DNA of 64,000 nucleotides from Sceloporus undulatus (lineage: Eukaryota; Chordata; Lepidosauria; Squamata; Phrynosomatidae): assembly GCF_019175285.1 (NCBI RefSeq), contig NC_056527.1, forward strand, positions 115,199,295-115,263,294, read 5' to 3'. Both the position numbers and the translations under genes were made by a program. Positions 21,379 through 31,690 of the stretch are shown here, piece after piece. Numbering within the stretch: the first letter of the stretch is position 1; every line of letters starts with the position of its first letter. The notes beneath the pieces were generated by a model. The model searched no databases. It was not told where the DNA came from and was given only the letters and a program-made list of their open reading frames with translations.

Positions 21379-22175
21379 ACTCCTTAATCTGGCCATTTTT
21401 GAGTACTATTCAATTTGTCCTTGGGCATAGCAAAAGGGTGCCATTTGCCAATCTGCTTCAGGTGACAAAATCTCCTGGATCAGCACTGGAGATGGTTTGG
21501 GACAAGAGCACTAAGGCAGTGATTTAATTCAGTTGACCAGTACGGCTATATCTCTGAATTAATTCAGGTCTTCTTATACTCGTTGGCTTGTTTTACGACA
21601 GTTTACTATGATGATTCCTCTTCCTATTATCAGGTGGGTCAATTGCAGGGGTAGCCAATAGCCCAGAGGACAGGCTCAGAATTCAAAATGAACTGAACAG
21701 GTTAAAAAGCCGGGGCAAGAGTAGCACAATGCTTCAACAGGGAAAAATGTAGTATGCATACTACACTTGGGCAATGCACAGATATAGGATGGGAGACAAC
21801 TGGCTTGAAGGCAGTACATGCAAAAAGGATCTAGGCGTTCTAGTGGACTGTGGGCTGGACATGAGTCAACAGTGTGATGCAGCAGCTAAGAAAGCCGATA
21901 CAAGGCAGATATCAAGAGAATATACTGTCTGGATCGAGGGAAGTAAAAGTATTCTGCTTTGGAATACTGTGCCCAGTTCTGGGCACCACAACTCAAAAAA
22001 GATCTTGACAAGCTGGACTGTGTCCAAAGGAGGGCAACTAAAATGGTGAAAAGTCTGGAAACCAGGCTCTATGAGGAGAAACTTAGGGAGCTGGGTATGT
22101 TTAGCCTGGAGAAGAGAAGGTTAAGAGGTGATATGATAGCCCTGTTTAAGTTTTTGAAGGGATTCAAAGATATAG

Positions 22176-22292
22176 CCATGTTAGTCTGTAGAATCAGTAT
22201 GTAGAGAGATCTTGCAGCACCTTTGAGACTAACTGAAAGAAATTGGCAGCATGAGCTTTCTTAGACTTCAGTTTAATGCATCTGAGGAAGGA
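22176..22292 (+). repeat. Interspersed repeat R2 inside CR1
   Basis: ATGTTAGTCTGTAGAATCAG and GCACCTTTGAGACTAACTGA, then an ACTTCAGT...TGCATCTGAGGAAG region. Other R2 copies are at 23,817, 42,780 and 50,635. The family is unassigned, with inverted arms like a DNA element. Confidence 0.6.
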
Positions 22293-22335
22293 GACTGAAG
22301 TATTTGAAGGGATGTCATACTGAAGATGGAGCAGA

Positions 22336-22460
22336 AAACATTCATGGGTAACTGTGTTGGCCATTTAAAAATGCAAAAAAAATCCATCAATGATACCTTT
22401 ATTGGCCAACTGAAATGTACAATATATTTGTTGCAAGCTTTTGAAACTCCATGGGCTTCG
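22336..22460 (+). repeat. Interspersed repeat R1 inside CR1
   Basis: CTGTGTTGGCCATTTAAAAA, ACCTTTATTGGCCAACTGAA and TTGCAAGCTTTTGAAACTCC identify R1. Confidence 0.65.
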
Positions 22461-22575
22461 AAAGATGGAGATTAGGACCCAGAGCAATGGATGCAAGCTA
22501 CAAGAAAAGAGATTCCACTTAAACATTAGGAAAAACTTCCTGACATTAAGAGCTGTTTGACAGTGGAACACATTG

Positions 22576-23370
22576 GACAATATCACATGACTGAAACTGG
22601 AAGTATAATCCAGTGTCATCCTGAATGCAATCATGCGTATTCATGTTAGTTCGTGAAAGGTTATCACATGCGATCGCTGGCAGTCTGAACACACTCCAAA
22701 CTCAATCACACGTCAATCCACAGTTAAGTAAATTTGGTGAACTAATGAAGTCACAAACCCTATTCCTAGGCAACTTTGCACTCAGTGCGCTGTTGTTTGG
22801 TGTGATGTGCATGTCTCCTTTGGCCTTCGGTTTTCCCCCCCAATCCAGAACAGGGGGTTTCCCATGAAGCCATGCTGCAGTTCCGCTTCAATTTTGCTTC
22901 CACTTGTCCTTCAGCATTGCTGAGGGGGGGCTGCTGCCAGCTAATGAAGAGGCATGGACCCAGAGCTATTGGATAGCCATTACAGTATATTCACCTTTTA
23001 ACATGACAAATGAATATATGCCTGTTTTAACGTGAATAGCGCATGTTCTTTCAACCATTCTTCCCGCCCCCCTCCAACCTCTTTTGTAAATTGTGGGGTT
23101 CCTTGGTTCCTCTCTCTCCCTGCCTAAATATGCTATGCTCCAGGCATCTGGAGTCTCACTGAACATGCGCAAGGGGGCCAATTCGCAACTAAGAACCCAC
23201 CGATGTGATGGCTTACTTTGCGCAGAATCTGGGTCACATTCGGGGAAGCCATTACAGCAAATTTATGCTGTGATAAGGAATCACATAATTGTGTGAATTT
23301 TCAAATTGACCTCACTATCTTCTCTTTTGCAACTGAGAGCCTCCTGTCCCATTTGATAAACTCCAAAGGG
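22576..23370. mobile_element. Unclassified insertion inside CR1
   Basis: About 800 bp separates two CR1 segments that are adjacent in ordinary CR1 copies. It shares GGAAGTATAATCCA with the insertion at 4119-4380. Short blocks such as TCACATGCGATCGC and ATCACATAATTGTGTGA (self-complementary) suggest a DNA element. No transposase is evident. Confidence 0.45.
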
Positions 23371-23508
23371 CGGTGAAGTCTTCTTCCTTGGAGGTTTTTA
23401 AACAGAAGCTGGGTGTCCATCTGTTGGGGATGCATGGATTGGGAGTTCCTGCATGGCAGAACAGGGTCAGGCTGGATGGCCCTTCTTGGGGTCTCTTCCA
23501 ACTCTATA

Positions 23509-23745
23509 GGAGTTTATCACACTGGGGCTAATTTTGGCAGTAAAGAAAGATTAAAGCGCATTTAAAGCATCCTGCAGATGAAGCGAAAATGGCAAGTAAT
23601 TGCGTGAATTATTATCACACACAATTGCACAAATACAGTGATATCACAAATGCACTGTCACTGAAATCCTGAAAGTAAAAAGATGTGCGATTTTTCCAGG
23701 ATATTTACAGGATAAACTCCCAATCGCCTTTGTGTGATAAACTTA
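23509..23745 (+). mobile_element. MITE M1, copy 3, inside CR1
   Basis: AGGAGTTTATCACACTGGGG at the left and TGTGTGATAAACTTATG at the right interrupt the CR1 terminal CTCTATGATTCTATGA. TA next to both ends fits a TA-type target, but the ends are ambiguous by a base or two. Confidence 0.65.
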
Positions 23746-23816
23746 TGATTCTATGAGCCAGACAGGAAACGTTGGAGAAAATTTGCTTATAAGAAAATAT
23801 TGCTGTCAGATATTGC

Positions 23817-24040
23817 CGTCTGAGTCTGTAGAATCAGTCTGTAGAAAGATCTTGTAGCACCTTTGAGACTCACTGAAAGAAAGACGTTGGCAGCAGGAGC
23901 TTTCCTAGACTTCAGTCTACTTCCTCAGATGCATTCAGATCATTGGAGATGCACTGAGATTCCCCAACTGCATCTGAGGAAGTAGGCTTTAGACTAGGAA
24001 AGGTCATGCTGCCAACTCCTTTCTTTCAGTGAGTCTCAAG
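23817..24040. repeat. R2 inverted pair
   Basis: The left half (GCACCTTTGAGACTCACTGA, CTACTTCCTCAGATGCAT) and the right half (GCATCTGAGGAAGTAGGC, TTTCTTTCAGTGAGTCTC) are inverted relatives that meet near 23,940. This is the full fold-back form of R2. Confidence 0.6.
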
Positions 24041-24217
24041 AGCTCTCTCCATAGGAAAACATAGGAGACCACTTGCCCAGAGAGAAACATGGGCATATAT
24101 GATTTTCCCATGGGGAGCTACATTTCCTCCATAGCAAGAAAACCCTATGGGCAAGTATGGTTTCCCTATGGGCAAGTGCTGTCATTTGTTTTAATACTTC
24201 TCGCCTGGAATAACAAC

Positions 24218-24436
24218 AACAACAACGAGGAGGAGGAGAGGAAGGAAGGAAGGAAGGAAGGAAGGAAAGAAAGATAGAAAAGGAAAGAAGGAAGGAAGGA
24301 AGGAAAGAAAGAAAGATAGAAAAGGAAAGAAGGAAGGAAAGAAAGAAAGAAAGAAAGATAGAAAAGGAAAGAAGGAAGGAAGGAAAGAAAGAAAGAAAGA
24401 AAAGGAAGGAAGGAAGGAAAGAAAGAAGGAAGGAAG

Positions 24437-24472
<36 letters not shown>
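24218..24472. repeat. Compound microsatellite (GAG, GGAA, GAAA, GACA)
   Basis: AAC and GAG units are followed by about 200 bp of GGAA and GAAA blocks, with GATAGAAAAGG repeated several times, ending in about ten GACA units. All open frames over this stretch are artefacts of the repeat. It lies directly upstream of the CpG island. Confidence 0.95.
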
Positions 24473-24479
24473 TCGTAGT

Positions 24480-24990
24480 CCCTGGTGGGGAAGGGGGATT
24501 CTGGGACGTAATCTCCCCAAATGTATGCCCTTGCTCTCTTTGCAGCGCTGCAGATAACCCCCTCCTCTGATCTGGCTGCCAGAAGGTTGGGAAGGAAGGC
24601 CCTCTGCACTGGCTCAGAGGTACTCTTGCCCGAGCCTGGATGGCAGCCTTCCAGCGCAGGAGTGCTTGCTTTCCCTGCTTCCTCCCCTTCCCTAGTTCCC
24701 GGCCAGAAGCAAGAGCCAGGCGGGGTTACATCATGCTGCCCCGCCGTGTCAGCCTATCAGCCGGGGACGCCGCGCCCCTCCCCGCCTTGAAAAGCCCGCG
24801 CCCCCCGCCCCCGCCACCCGAGGCGCCCCGGAGCCAAGGGGCGGCAGCAGCATCAGCAGCAGCAGAGGGCCCCAGCAGCAGCAGCCCCAGCAGCGCATGC
24901 CGGCCCCCTACCGGATCCTGGGGAGCCTCCAGCCCCAAAGTCCCGCCGGGACCCCTTGCCTTGCCCCCCTCCCACCCTTGGCAGCCCCTC
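24480..24990 (+). promoter_or_regulatory. CpG island, probable PCK2 promoter and first exon
   Basis: This is one of two long CpG-rich, GC-rich islands in the window. It contains many CG dinucleotides between about 24,730 and 24,870, GGGGCGG at 24,838-24,844, and a GCAGCAG-rich leader. The first ATG after the leader is at 24,897 and would begin MPAPYRILGSL, loosely like human PCK2, which starts MAALYRPGL. No other island lies between here and PCK2 exon 2 at 34,081. Assignment to PCK2 is inference from position, strand and that weak likeness. Confidence 0.5.
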
Positions 24991-25630
24991 TCCACTCCTC
25001 CATTCCCTCCTTTTCTTCTCGCCTCCAGGACCCAGAGAGGACTTTCTGCCTCTCTGTCTTCCTTCGCATCTCTGACGTTGAACCTCTTCTCCCTCTCTCT
25101 TCCTTTGCACTTTCCCACTGTCCTTCTGTCTTCCTTTCCACCTCTCTCTCTCTCTCTTCCTTTGCACCTTTCCCTCTGTCCTCTTTCGGAACTCTCCCTC
25201 TGGCTCTTTTTGAACCTCTTCCTCTGTCTTCCTTTGCACCTCTCTCTCTTTCTTGGAACCTTTCCTTCTGTCTTCCTTTGTACTTTTCCCTCTGTCCTCT
25301 TTTGGAACTCTCCCTCTCTTCCTTTATACCTCTCTCTCAGTCCCCCTCTTTCTTTAGACTTCTGCCTTCTTTTGAACCTCTCTCTCTCTGTGTGCCTTTG
25401 CACCTCTGCCTTTCCTTTGAACCTCTCCTTCTGACTTCCTTTGCAAACCTTTCCCTCTGCCTTCCTTTGCCCCTCTCTCTTCCTTTGCAAAACTCTCCCT
25501 CTGTCCTCCTGTCTCACATTCCTCCCATCCTCCTTTCCTTCCTTTCTTCTTTCCTCCTCCTCTCTCTCTCATCCTCATGCCATCCCACTCCATGCCCTCC
25601 ATGGAGGGTGTGCCAGAACGGGAGGAAAAG
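24897..25630 (+). other. Candidate PCK2 exon 1 region (uncertain)
   Basis: PCK2 exon 2 needs an upstream exon ending in two bases of a Ser codon (AG). The ATG at 24,897 opens a frame that reaches a good donor, GAAAAG|GTGAGG, after base 25,630, exactly in that phase. The difficulty is length. The reading would add about 245 residues of Leu/Ser/Pro/Phe-rich low complexity, whereas human exon 1 encodes only about 17 residues. The tract lacks stops mainly because it is pyrimidine-rich. The true exon 1 may be shorter, spliced differently or elsewhere. Confidence 0.25.
25060..25570 (+). repeat. Pyrimidine-rich degenerate minisatellite
   Basis: Loose repeats of CTCTGTCTTCCTTTGCACCT and CTCTCCCTCTGTCC in units of about 20 to 45 bp make up about 500 bp. 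Long open frames on both strands here reflect composition and not genes. Confidence 0.75.
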
Positions 25631-25690
25631 GTGAGGGTGCCAAGGTCCCAAAGGGGGTCAGAGCTTGGGGAAGTCCCTTTTGGGGACTTT

Positions 25691-25919
25691 GGTTGTTGTG
25701 TGTCTTCAAGTCATTTGCGACTTTGGGTGACACAAAGGCAACCCTATTATGGGATTTCCTTGCCCTGTTTCTTCAGAAGGGGGTTGCCCTTGCCATCCTC
25801 TGAAGCTGAGAGTGTGTGACTTGTCCAGGGTCACTCAGTGGGTTTACACAGCTGAGCCAGGATTGGAACCCTGGTCTCCAGAGTCATAGTCCAATGCGAA
25901 ACAACACCACACTGGCTCA
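25691..25919 (-). repeat. Sauria-type SINE
   Basis: A complete minus-strand copy, from GTTGTTGTGTGTCTTCAAGT to AACACCACACTGGCTC, about 60 bp downstream of the GTGAGG donor-like site. Confidence 0.85.
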
Positions 25920-26605
25920 CCTTTTCTTGGGTGATATACTGCCAAATCCCCATTTGGGCAGGAGATTAAGGGAGCTGTACTCTCCAAAACAACATTCCTA
26001 ATGTTTGTGTGGGGAGATGAGGGCTTCCCCACTAGGCTGGGGGATTCTGGGAGTTATAGTTCCCCTCAAAGATCTTTTCCAAACTGGGCTGGCAAGGAGA
26101 GGGCAGACTCTGAAGGACTTCCCGGTTTCTTATCACAATTACAGCTCCCTAGTAAAATATGGTTTCATCAGCATGGAAATGGGATGGAGAAAATATGAGG
26201 ATCATCACAGGCAATGAAAAGTCCCTTGCAAACTTTGAATGGAGGAGGACTGGGTTATTTCCCCTCTCTGCTGTTATGAGGATCAGTTGGCCTTGTCTGT
26301 AAAATGGGCACAAAGTGGACCATCCTAGATTTTGGCCCAGAGGCTGGCCAGTGATTTTTCACTCCTTGCTTCCACACTCCTGTCTTCCTTCCTGATACCT
26401 ATTCTGTTGTCCTTATCTTGACACATCCTTTGTAGTTCTTTTATCGTTAATCCCCAGCAGCCTGTGTACGTGTCTCGTCCTTTGTGCAACTCGGCTTTGC
26501 TAATTCCTACGTCCTTCACACAACTTCATTCTATTTCTCTACCACCTAACTTCCCTCCCTCCCTCCCTTTGTCCACAACTCTGCCAATGTGCACACTCTT
26601 CTGTT
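25920..26605. other. Non-coding stretch, little recognised
   Basis: A GGGATTCTGGGAGTTATAGT motif near 26,040 is common squamate repeat debris. The remainder shows no coding signature. Confidence 0.35.
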
Positions 26606-26608
26606 TTG

Positions 26609-27120
26609 TTGTTGTTGTTGTGCGCCATCAAGTCGTTTCCGACTTATGGGAAAAGTTTATCACTCAAAGGAGATTGGGAGTTTATCCCGTGAATATCTTG
26701 TAAAAATCACATAATTATGTGAAACAATTTCACACAATGTTGCATAAAACCCGCCATTAAAGTGGCCACAAAAAAGCATTAACGCACATCTTTTTACTTT
26801 TGGGATTTTGGCGACAATGCATTTCGGATATCACTATATTTGTGCAATTGCGTGTGATGATCATTCATGCAATTACTCGCCATTCTGCTTCATTTGCAGG
26901 ATGCTTTAGATACGCTTTAATCTCCCTTTATTGCTGAAATTAGCCCCAGGGTGATAAACTCCATATAGTTTTCTTTGCAAGCTTCTTCATTGGGAGTTTG
27001 CAATTCCCATCCTCTAAAGCTGAGAGAGTGTGACTCACTCATATTACCCAATGGGTTTCCATGGATGAGGCGAGATTTGAACCCTGGTTTCCCAGTGTCC
27101 TAGTCCAACAGTCAAACCAT
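26609..27120 (-). repeat. Sauria-type SINE split by MITE M1
   Basis: The SINE tail (GTTGTTGTTGTGCGCCATCA to CGACTTATGGG) ends near 26,650. The body resumes near 26,968 (TTTTCTTTGCAAGCTTCTTC) and ends near the head (CTAGTCCAACAGTCAAACCA). Confidence 0.8.
26651..26967 (-). mobile_element. MITE M1, copy 4, inside a SINE
   Basis: AAGTTTATCACTCAAAGGAG at the left and GTGATAAACTCC at the right. The interior has CGCACATCTTTTTACTTTTG and GTGCAATTGCGTGTGATGAT. The orientation is the same as the 20,909 copy, without the internal duplication. Confidence 0.7.
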
Positions 27121-27283
27121 CACTACGATCCTTTTCCAGAAGAAATAATCATCTGTGTCAAAGGAGCTGAAACACCCACTAATCCTTATGAACACAGACC
27201 TTGATTTAATGTACAGACTGCGGCTCAGAATATTTCACAAAAATCCTAACAAGTCAGCCTTCAGTGGCCTGTCAGAAATTGAC

Positions 27284-27640
27284 CAGGGTTCCTCCACAAT
27301 CGCTGGGGTTAGGAGTGAAGGACCCCCATGAATGGGGCAGGGGGAAATGCAATTCTTTTTACCTAAGGGAACACCTCTCTAGGAATCTCCAGGTCCTCCA
27401 GTGCAACTCTGTGGTCAACATCAGCCAGAGGTTGATCATAGAATCATGTTGGAGGACCTACAGATGCCTAGAGAGGTGTTTTCTCTAAGAACTTCAAGGT
27501 TCACCAGCACAACTCTATGGTCAACATCTGGCAGAATTGTGCTGGAAGACCTAGAGATTCCGAGAGAGAACATATGAATCAAAACCGCAAATAATCAAAT
27601 CATTAAAAGTCAAATGCGGAAGGTCGATTGTGTATAGATT
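27284..27640 (-). mobile_element. MITE M3 with internal repeats (copy 2)
   Basis: CACCTCTCTAGGAATCTCCA, AACTCTGTGGTCAACATCAG and CTCTATGGTCAACATCTGGC are internal repeats shared with 1486-1833. GTCAAATGCGGAAGGTCGAT ends it on the right. Confidence 0.5.
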
Positions 27641-27893
27641 TGTGTCTCCCAGGGTTGTGGCGAAGCCAGGGCTCAGAGGGCCCAGGTACTATGACTTTTG
27701 GATTAATCGGAATAATGCCATTTATCCAAATCCTGAGCTGAGCAGCCATCCTTGTCATAAGCTCTCCAGTAATGAACAGTTCTGAAAGGGGAAACTAGGC
27801 TTCCCAGCAACAATTGATTGCTGTGTATAGTAACAATTTTACTATATTTGGAAAGTATATTGCCATATAGATATGGAGTATGTATCACCATCA

Positions 27894-28081
27894 GAGCCAG
27901 TGTGGTGCAGCGGTTTGAGTGTTGGACTGTGACTTTGGAGACCAGGGTTCAATTCCCTGCTTGGCCACAAAACCGACTTTGTGACATTGGGCAAGTCACA
28001 CTATCTCAGCCTCAGGGGATGGCAACAGCAAACTTCCTTTGAACCAACCCTGCCAAGAAAACGACTTCAAGGCACACAACA
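27894..28081 (+). repeat. Sauria-type SINE
   Basis: A full head (AGTGTGGTGCAGCGGTTTGA, GACCAGGGTTCAATTCCCTG) and body. The middle of the tail is deleted, and the copy ends ACTTCAAGGCACACAAC. Confidence 0.85.
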
Positions 28082-28239
28082 CACCCACCTATATTACCAT
28101 ATACTGAGTAAGGAATGCCAAACATCCACTACACCCTGCTGGCTCTTCTCCTATTTTAGCACCCACTTTTTGAAGATTGCATTCCCCAAAACCAGGGAAG
28201 GAACCATCCTAGGTTTTGTGAACGCAACTCCAGTTGTGT

Positions 28240-28690
28240 GAATGCCACTCCAGTTTGGCCAGAAGCAAGGGCATGAAAACTAGATGGTTTGGATGGAGGA
28301 CAGAGCTTGGGTCTGGGACAAGAGAGTGGCCTTGGGCAGAGTTAAGACTGAAGAACGGCACCCTTGTTTGTTTGACTGGACTTCCTAGTGCTCTTCCTTC
28401 TCCACGTCACCCATCCTCTCCTCCCCAGGGATCACTCCCCCCCTTGTTGTTGCCACAACCTTTCACCCACAAGAGGAAATGCCAGTCCTGAACCAGTTCA
28501 CGTCCGCTTTGTTTTCTCTACTCCTTTATTTCCTTTGCAATCGTTTCGGCCCAGATAGCTGGGTTTATGGCTAATCGAAGCCTTTAAGAGGAAACAAGGA
28601 TATCCTTGTCCTCTTTCCAATATTCTCAAATTGCAGCTATTCCTACCGTGAACATAATCCAGGATGAATCAGGGTTAAATCCCCAAATGC
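28240..28690. other. Non-coding stretch, nothing recognised
   Basis: No frame carries a domain, and no shared repeat was found apart from the boundary of the next region. Confidence 0.35.
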
Positions 28691-28705
28691 ACCCGATTGA
28701 GCTTT

Positions 28706-28770
28706 GAAAGCTTGCAACAAGTATATTGTGCATTCGGCTGGCCAATAAACGTAGCACCCGTTTTTTGTGG
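28706..28770 (-). repeat. Interspersed repeat R1 fragment
   Basis: GCTTGCAACAAGTATATTGT and CTGGCCAATAAACGT are the reverse complement of the R1 core. Confidence 0.55.
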
Positions 28771-29261
28771 TGGCTGCCAAAAAATCCCACTTAATCCGGG
28801 ATAATAGATATTGGGGTTTTCCCTGGGGTTTTAAAAAAGATCCGCAACGTCAGTAGTGTGAATAACCGATGGGAATAGACCTGCGATAAATTCTGCCTAC
28901 CAAAAAAAGGGGTTCTAAACGCATTCACATTGTTGACTCCATCTTTATTGAAATACTTGCAACCAAACAACCAAACTCACAGAAATGCAGACTGATGTGG
29001 TTCTGTAGTGTGAATAACAAGCCCGGAATGTGCGAGTGAGATAATTCACATCATCACGCTAAGAAAAAGACATCCGAATGACCCCTTGGATTGTCATGCA
29101 TGTCCCCCAATTCAAAGACTGACCCCTTGAAGAAGGATTTTTGGAAGTCACCTGTGCCTACTGTGCCCACCTCTGCCACCGACTCCAATCTTTCTCTAAA
29201 ATGGGGATTATCATAGCCAGCCTTCTGTGTGTCTGGGTGCACCAAAGGTTGTAAAACATAC

Positions 29262-29475
29262 TGCAGAAATCATTCAGTTTGAGACTACTTTAACTGCCCT
29301 GGCTCAGTGCTAGGGAATCCTGGGAATTGTAGTTTGTTGTGGCACCAGAGCTTTTTCTGACAGAGAAGGCTCAATGTCTCACAAAACTACAGTTCTCAGA
29401 ATTCCCTAGCGCTGAGCCAGGGAGGTTCAAGCGGTCTTGAACTGAATAATTTCTGCAGTCCGTTTTGGAGCATAG
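29262..29475. mobile_element. Fold-back MITE FB1
   Basis: CTGCAGAAATCATTCAGTTT on the left and AATAATTTCTGCAG on the right, with TGGGAATTGTAGTTTGTTGT and ACAAAACTACAGTTCTCAGA as pairing middle parts. Confidence 0.7.
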
Positions 29476-29523
29476 ACTGTAAAACATACACACACATTTA
29501 GAAGACAGATATGGAGTCAGGAT

Positions 29524-29743
29524 GCATCTACATTATAGAAATAATACAGTTTGATACCACTTTAAGTGCTGCAGCTCCATTCTATGAGATCCTAGGATTT
29601 GTTGTTTTGCAAAGTCTTTAGCCTTCTTTGCCGAAAAGTACTGGTCCCTCACAAATACTACAGATCCCCGGATTCTGTTGGAAAGAGCCATGGCAGTTAA
29701 AGTGGTGTCAAACTGCATTATATCAGCAGTGCAGATGCACGGT
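29524..29743. mobile_element. Fold-back MITE FB1
   Basis: GCATCTACATTATAGAAATA at the left, and GTGTCAAACTGCATTATATC then GCAGTGCAGATGCA at the right. It is the second FB1 within 500 bp. Confidence 0.7.
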
Positions 29744-29983
29744 AAATCAGGAAAGTGACTGATTGAAAGTGGTTTTTCTAGTGAAAGCCAGCTAGGCCAA
29801 ACAGATAGAGAATTTGGGGTTCTAGTTCTGTTTTGGCTTTAGAGCTTTTTTCCCCTTTGTCTCTGAGCATCAATTCCCCTACCTATAAAATGGAAGCAAT
29901 AATATCTGACACCCTGGGATGTTTCTAAAAGTAAACTGCATTGCAAATAAGACGCTGTGTGCCTACACATATTTCTTTGTACA

Positions 29984-30192
29984 GTAGTGCCTTAAAATCA
30001 ACTCTAACTTATTGTGATGATATATTAGATTTTTTCATGACAGGATGAGTTCAGAGGCAGTTTGCCTTTGCCTTCCTCTTAGGCTGAGAGAGTGTGACTT
30101 GCCCAAAGTCACCCAGTGGATTTCTATTGCTGAGCAGGGATTCGAATCCTTGTCTCACTGGCCAGTCTAATATTCAAACCTCTACACCGCAC
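29984..30192 (-). repeat. Sauria-type SINE, old
   Basis: TGACTTGCCCAAAGTCACCC and GCTGAGCAGGGATTCGAATC identify the body and head. The tail is diverged. Confidence 0.75.
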
Positions 30193-31000
30193 CCATTCAT
30201 CCTACTAAAATCAATGGGACTTGGAGCAGACATGGATAGGATTACACACCTATGCATCCAAGAAGAACTATCAACTGGTCCTTCCTCACAAGCTTGATCT
30301 GTTGTTGGGTGCCCATTTTACAGATGAGAAACCAAGGCTGGGAGAAAGCAACTCACCCAAGGCCAAACAGTTAGGTCAGTGGCAGAGGTAGATAGGCTTG
30401 GAACAGCCCAAATGGCATTGATTCCTCCAACACCAGAAAAATCCATAGGTTTGCAAAATTGCTGGAGAACAGAACCCCTCTCCTCTTTCACAACAAGGGC
30501 TCTGTGTGAATTTGCTGAGCACAGTGGCTGGCTTATCTGTATTTTTTATTATTTTTATTTAATTAAGAAATCTCCCCCGAAGCAGTGTGGTGGAGATGCT
30601 AACTGGGAGTTGTGGAGGAGGGAAGGGCAACATGTGGGAACAACATGTTCCCAGCTCCTGACCCATGCGCATGCCCCCCTTCCTATCCCATAGCAAGCCT
30701 TGGCTTGGGTGAAAGTCCATGCCATGCAGTTCGTCCCCTGCCCTTTACTCTTGGAGCCTAGCCAACAACAGGTGAACCCTCACCTACCCCAAATCTTTCG
30801 TGCAAGGGTCAGGGAGTTGTGTGTGCTTTACTCAAACACAAACAACCCAACCGAGAGTGCAGAAATGCATAATGGAAGTGGGGAGGACAGGGAGTTGGGG
30901 GTCAAAAGTCAACATATCACCAAGCCCCAAGATTTGATCCTTAAACCTCTAATGTTTTGAGTTCAGCATTGGGTACATGAGAAGGGCTTAAATATGAGAT
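30193..31000. other. Non-coding stretch, nothing recognised
   Basis: Several short frames occur, none with a recognisable domain. A T/A-rich run lies near 30,540. Confidence 0.35.
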
Positions 31001-31009
31001 CAGAGTTCA

Positions 31010-31432
31010 AGGAAGTGATTTTATGGGGGGGAGGGCTAAAACTCCCAGAATCCACCAGCCAGCATGGCCAGTGGGGATGCTGGAAACTCGCCCCACATCT
31101 GCACACTGAAATGTTTTTAGCATTGTAGCAGAGTTTGGGGAAGGGATTTTTAGGGACTATGAGTCCCAGATTCCCCTCACCAGCAGTGGCTCTAGAGCCA
31201 CTTCTGTATCCTGTAAGGTTTTTAGCAACATAGCAGATTTGGGGGAAGGGATTTTGAAGGACTGTGACTCCCAGAATCCTCCAGCCAGCATCGTCAGTGG
31301 GGATGCTGGAAACTCTAGTCCCATTTCTGCACCCTGAAAGGTTTTTAACACCATAGCAGAGTTTAGGGAAGTGATTTTGAGGGACTAACTTCCAGAATCC
31401 TCCAGCCAGCATGACCAGTGGGGATGTTGGAA
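31010..31432 (+). repeat. Minisatellite, unit about 105-125 bp
   Basis: Between three and four tandem units each contain a CTCCCAGAATCCTCCAGCCAG-like block, GTGGGGATGCTGGAAACT and AGGTTTTTAGCA...TAGCAGA followed by GGGAAGGGATTTT. Units differ by about a fifth. The frame on the minus strand across it is an artefact. Confidence 0.75.
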
Positions 31433-31504
31433 ACTATCATTCATAATTATGCAAATGGGCATGTGAAGATGCTGGACACTGCAGTCTAAAACATCACTTT
31501 TCCA

Positions 31505-31690
31505 ACAAGGTCTCAACTGCATAGTTATAGCACTTTGTTGTGGCTCCATGATATGGAATCCTGAGATTCATCCTTTGATGGGGGGTACTCAGAATTCTTT
31601 GCCAGAGTGCTCTACTGCCTCACCAAACTACAAATCCCAGGGTCCTACAAGATGTAGCCATGACAGCTCATGAATTATAGGATCAAAGTC
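31505..31690. mobile_element. Fold-back MITE, FB1-like variant
   Basis: AACTGCATAGTTATAGCACT and TCATGAATTATAGG flank a core of GGAATCCTGAGATTCATCC and CAAACTACAAATCCCAGGG. Confidence 0.5.

Larger units (their letters stand above)
21770..23757 (+). mobile_element. CR1 LINE 3' region with four nested insertions
   Basis: CR1 sequence can be followed in order across five pieces: 21,770-22,175 (remnants such as TGCCCAGTTCTGGGCACCAC and CTGGAGAAGAGAAGGTTAAG); 22,293-22,335 (TATTTGAAGGGATGTCATAC); 22,461-22,575 (CAATGGATGCAAGCTACAAG); about 23,371-23,508 (CTTCCTTGGAGGTTTTTAAA); and the terminal ATGATTCTATGA near 23,746. Each break is filled by a different repeat. The reading frame is not intact. 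Confidence 0.75.

Noticed and set aside
1-24480. NRL, the gene next to PCK2 in human
   Set aside because: I searched the frames for the Maf-type basic region and leucine zipper and found nothing. It may be outside the window or lost.
24036-24609. Minus-strand frames of 109-147 residues rich in Ser, Phe and Leu
   Set aside because: Direct translation of the GGAA/GAAA/GACA microsatellite.
24640-25517. Long open frames on both strands (about 260 residues each) over the CpG island and pyrimidine tract
   Set aside because: They overlap on opposite strands, are low complexity, and owe their openness to the CT/GA composition. No domain or conserved start was seen.
27894-27975. tRNA gene
   Set aside because: The head has box-like sequences but continues into the SINE body and tail, as in about twenty other copies.
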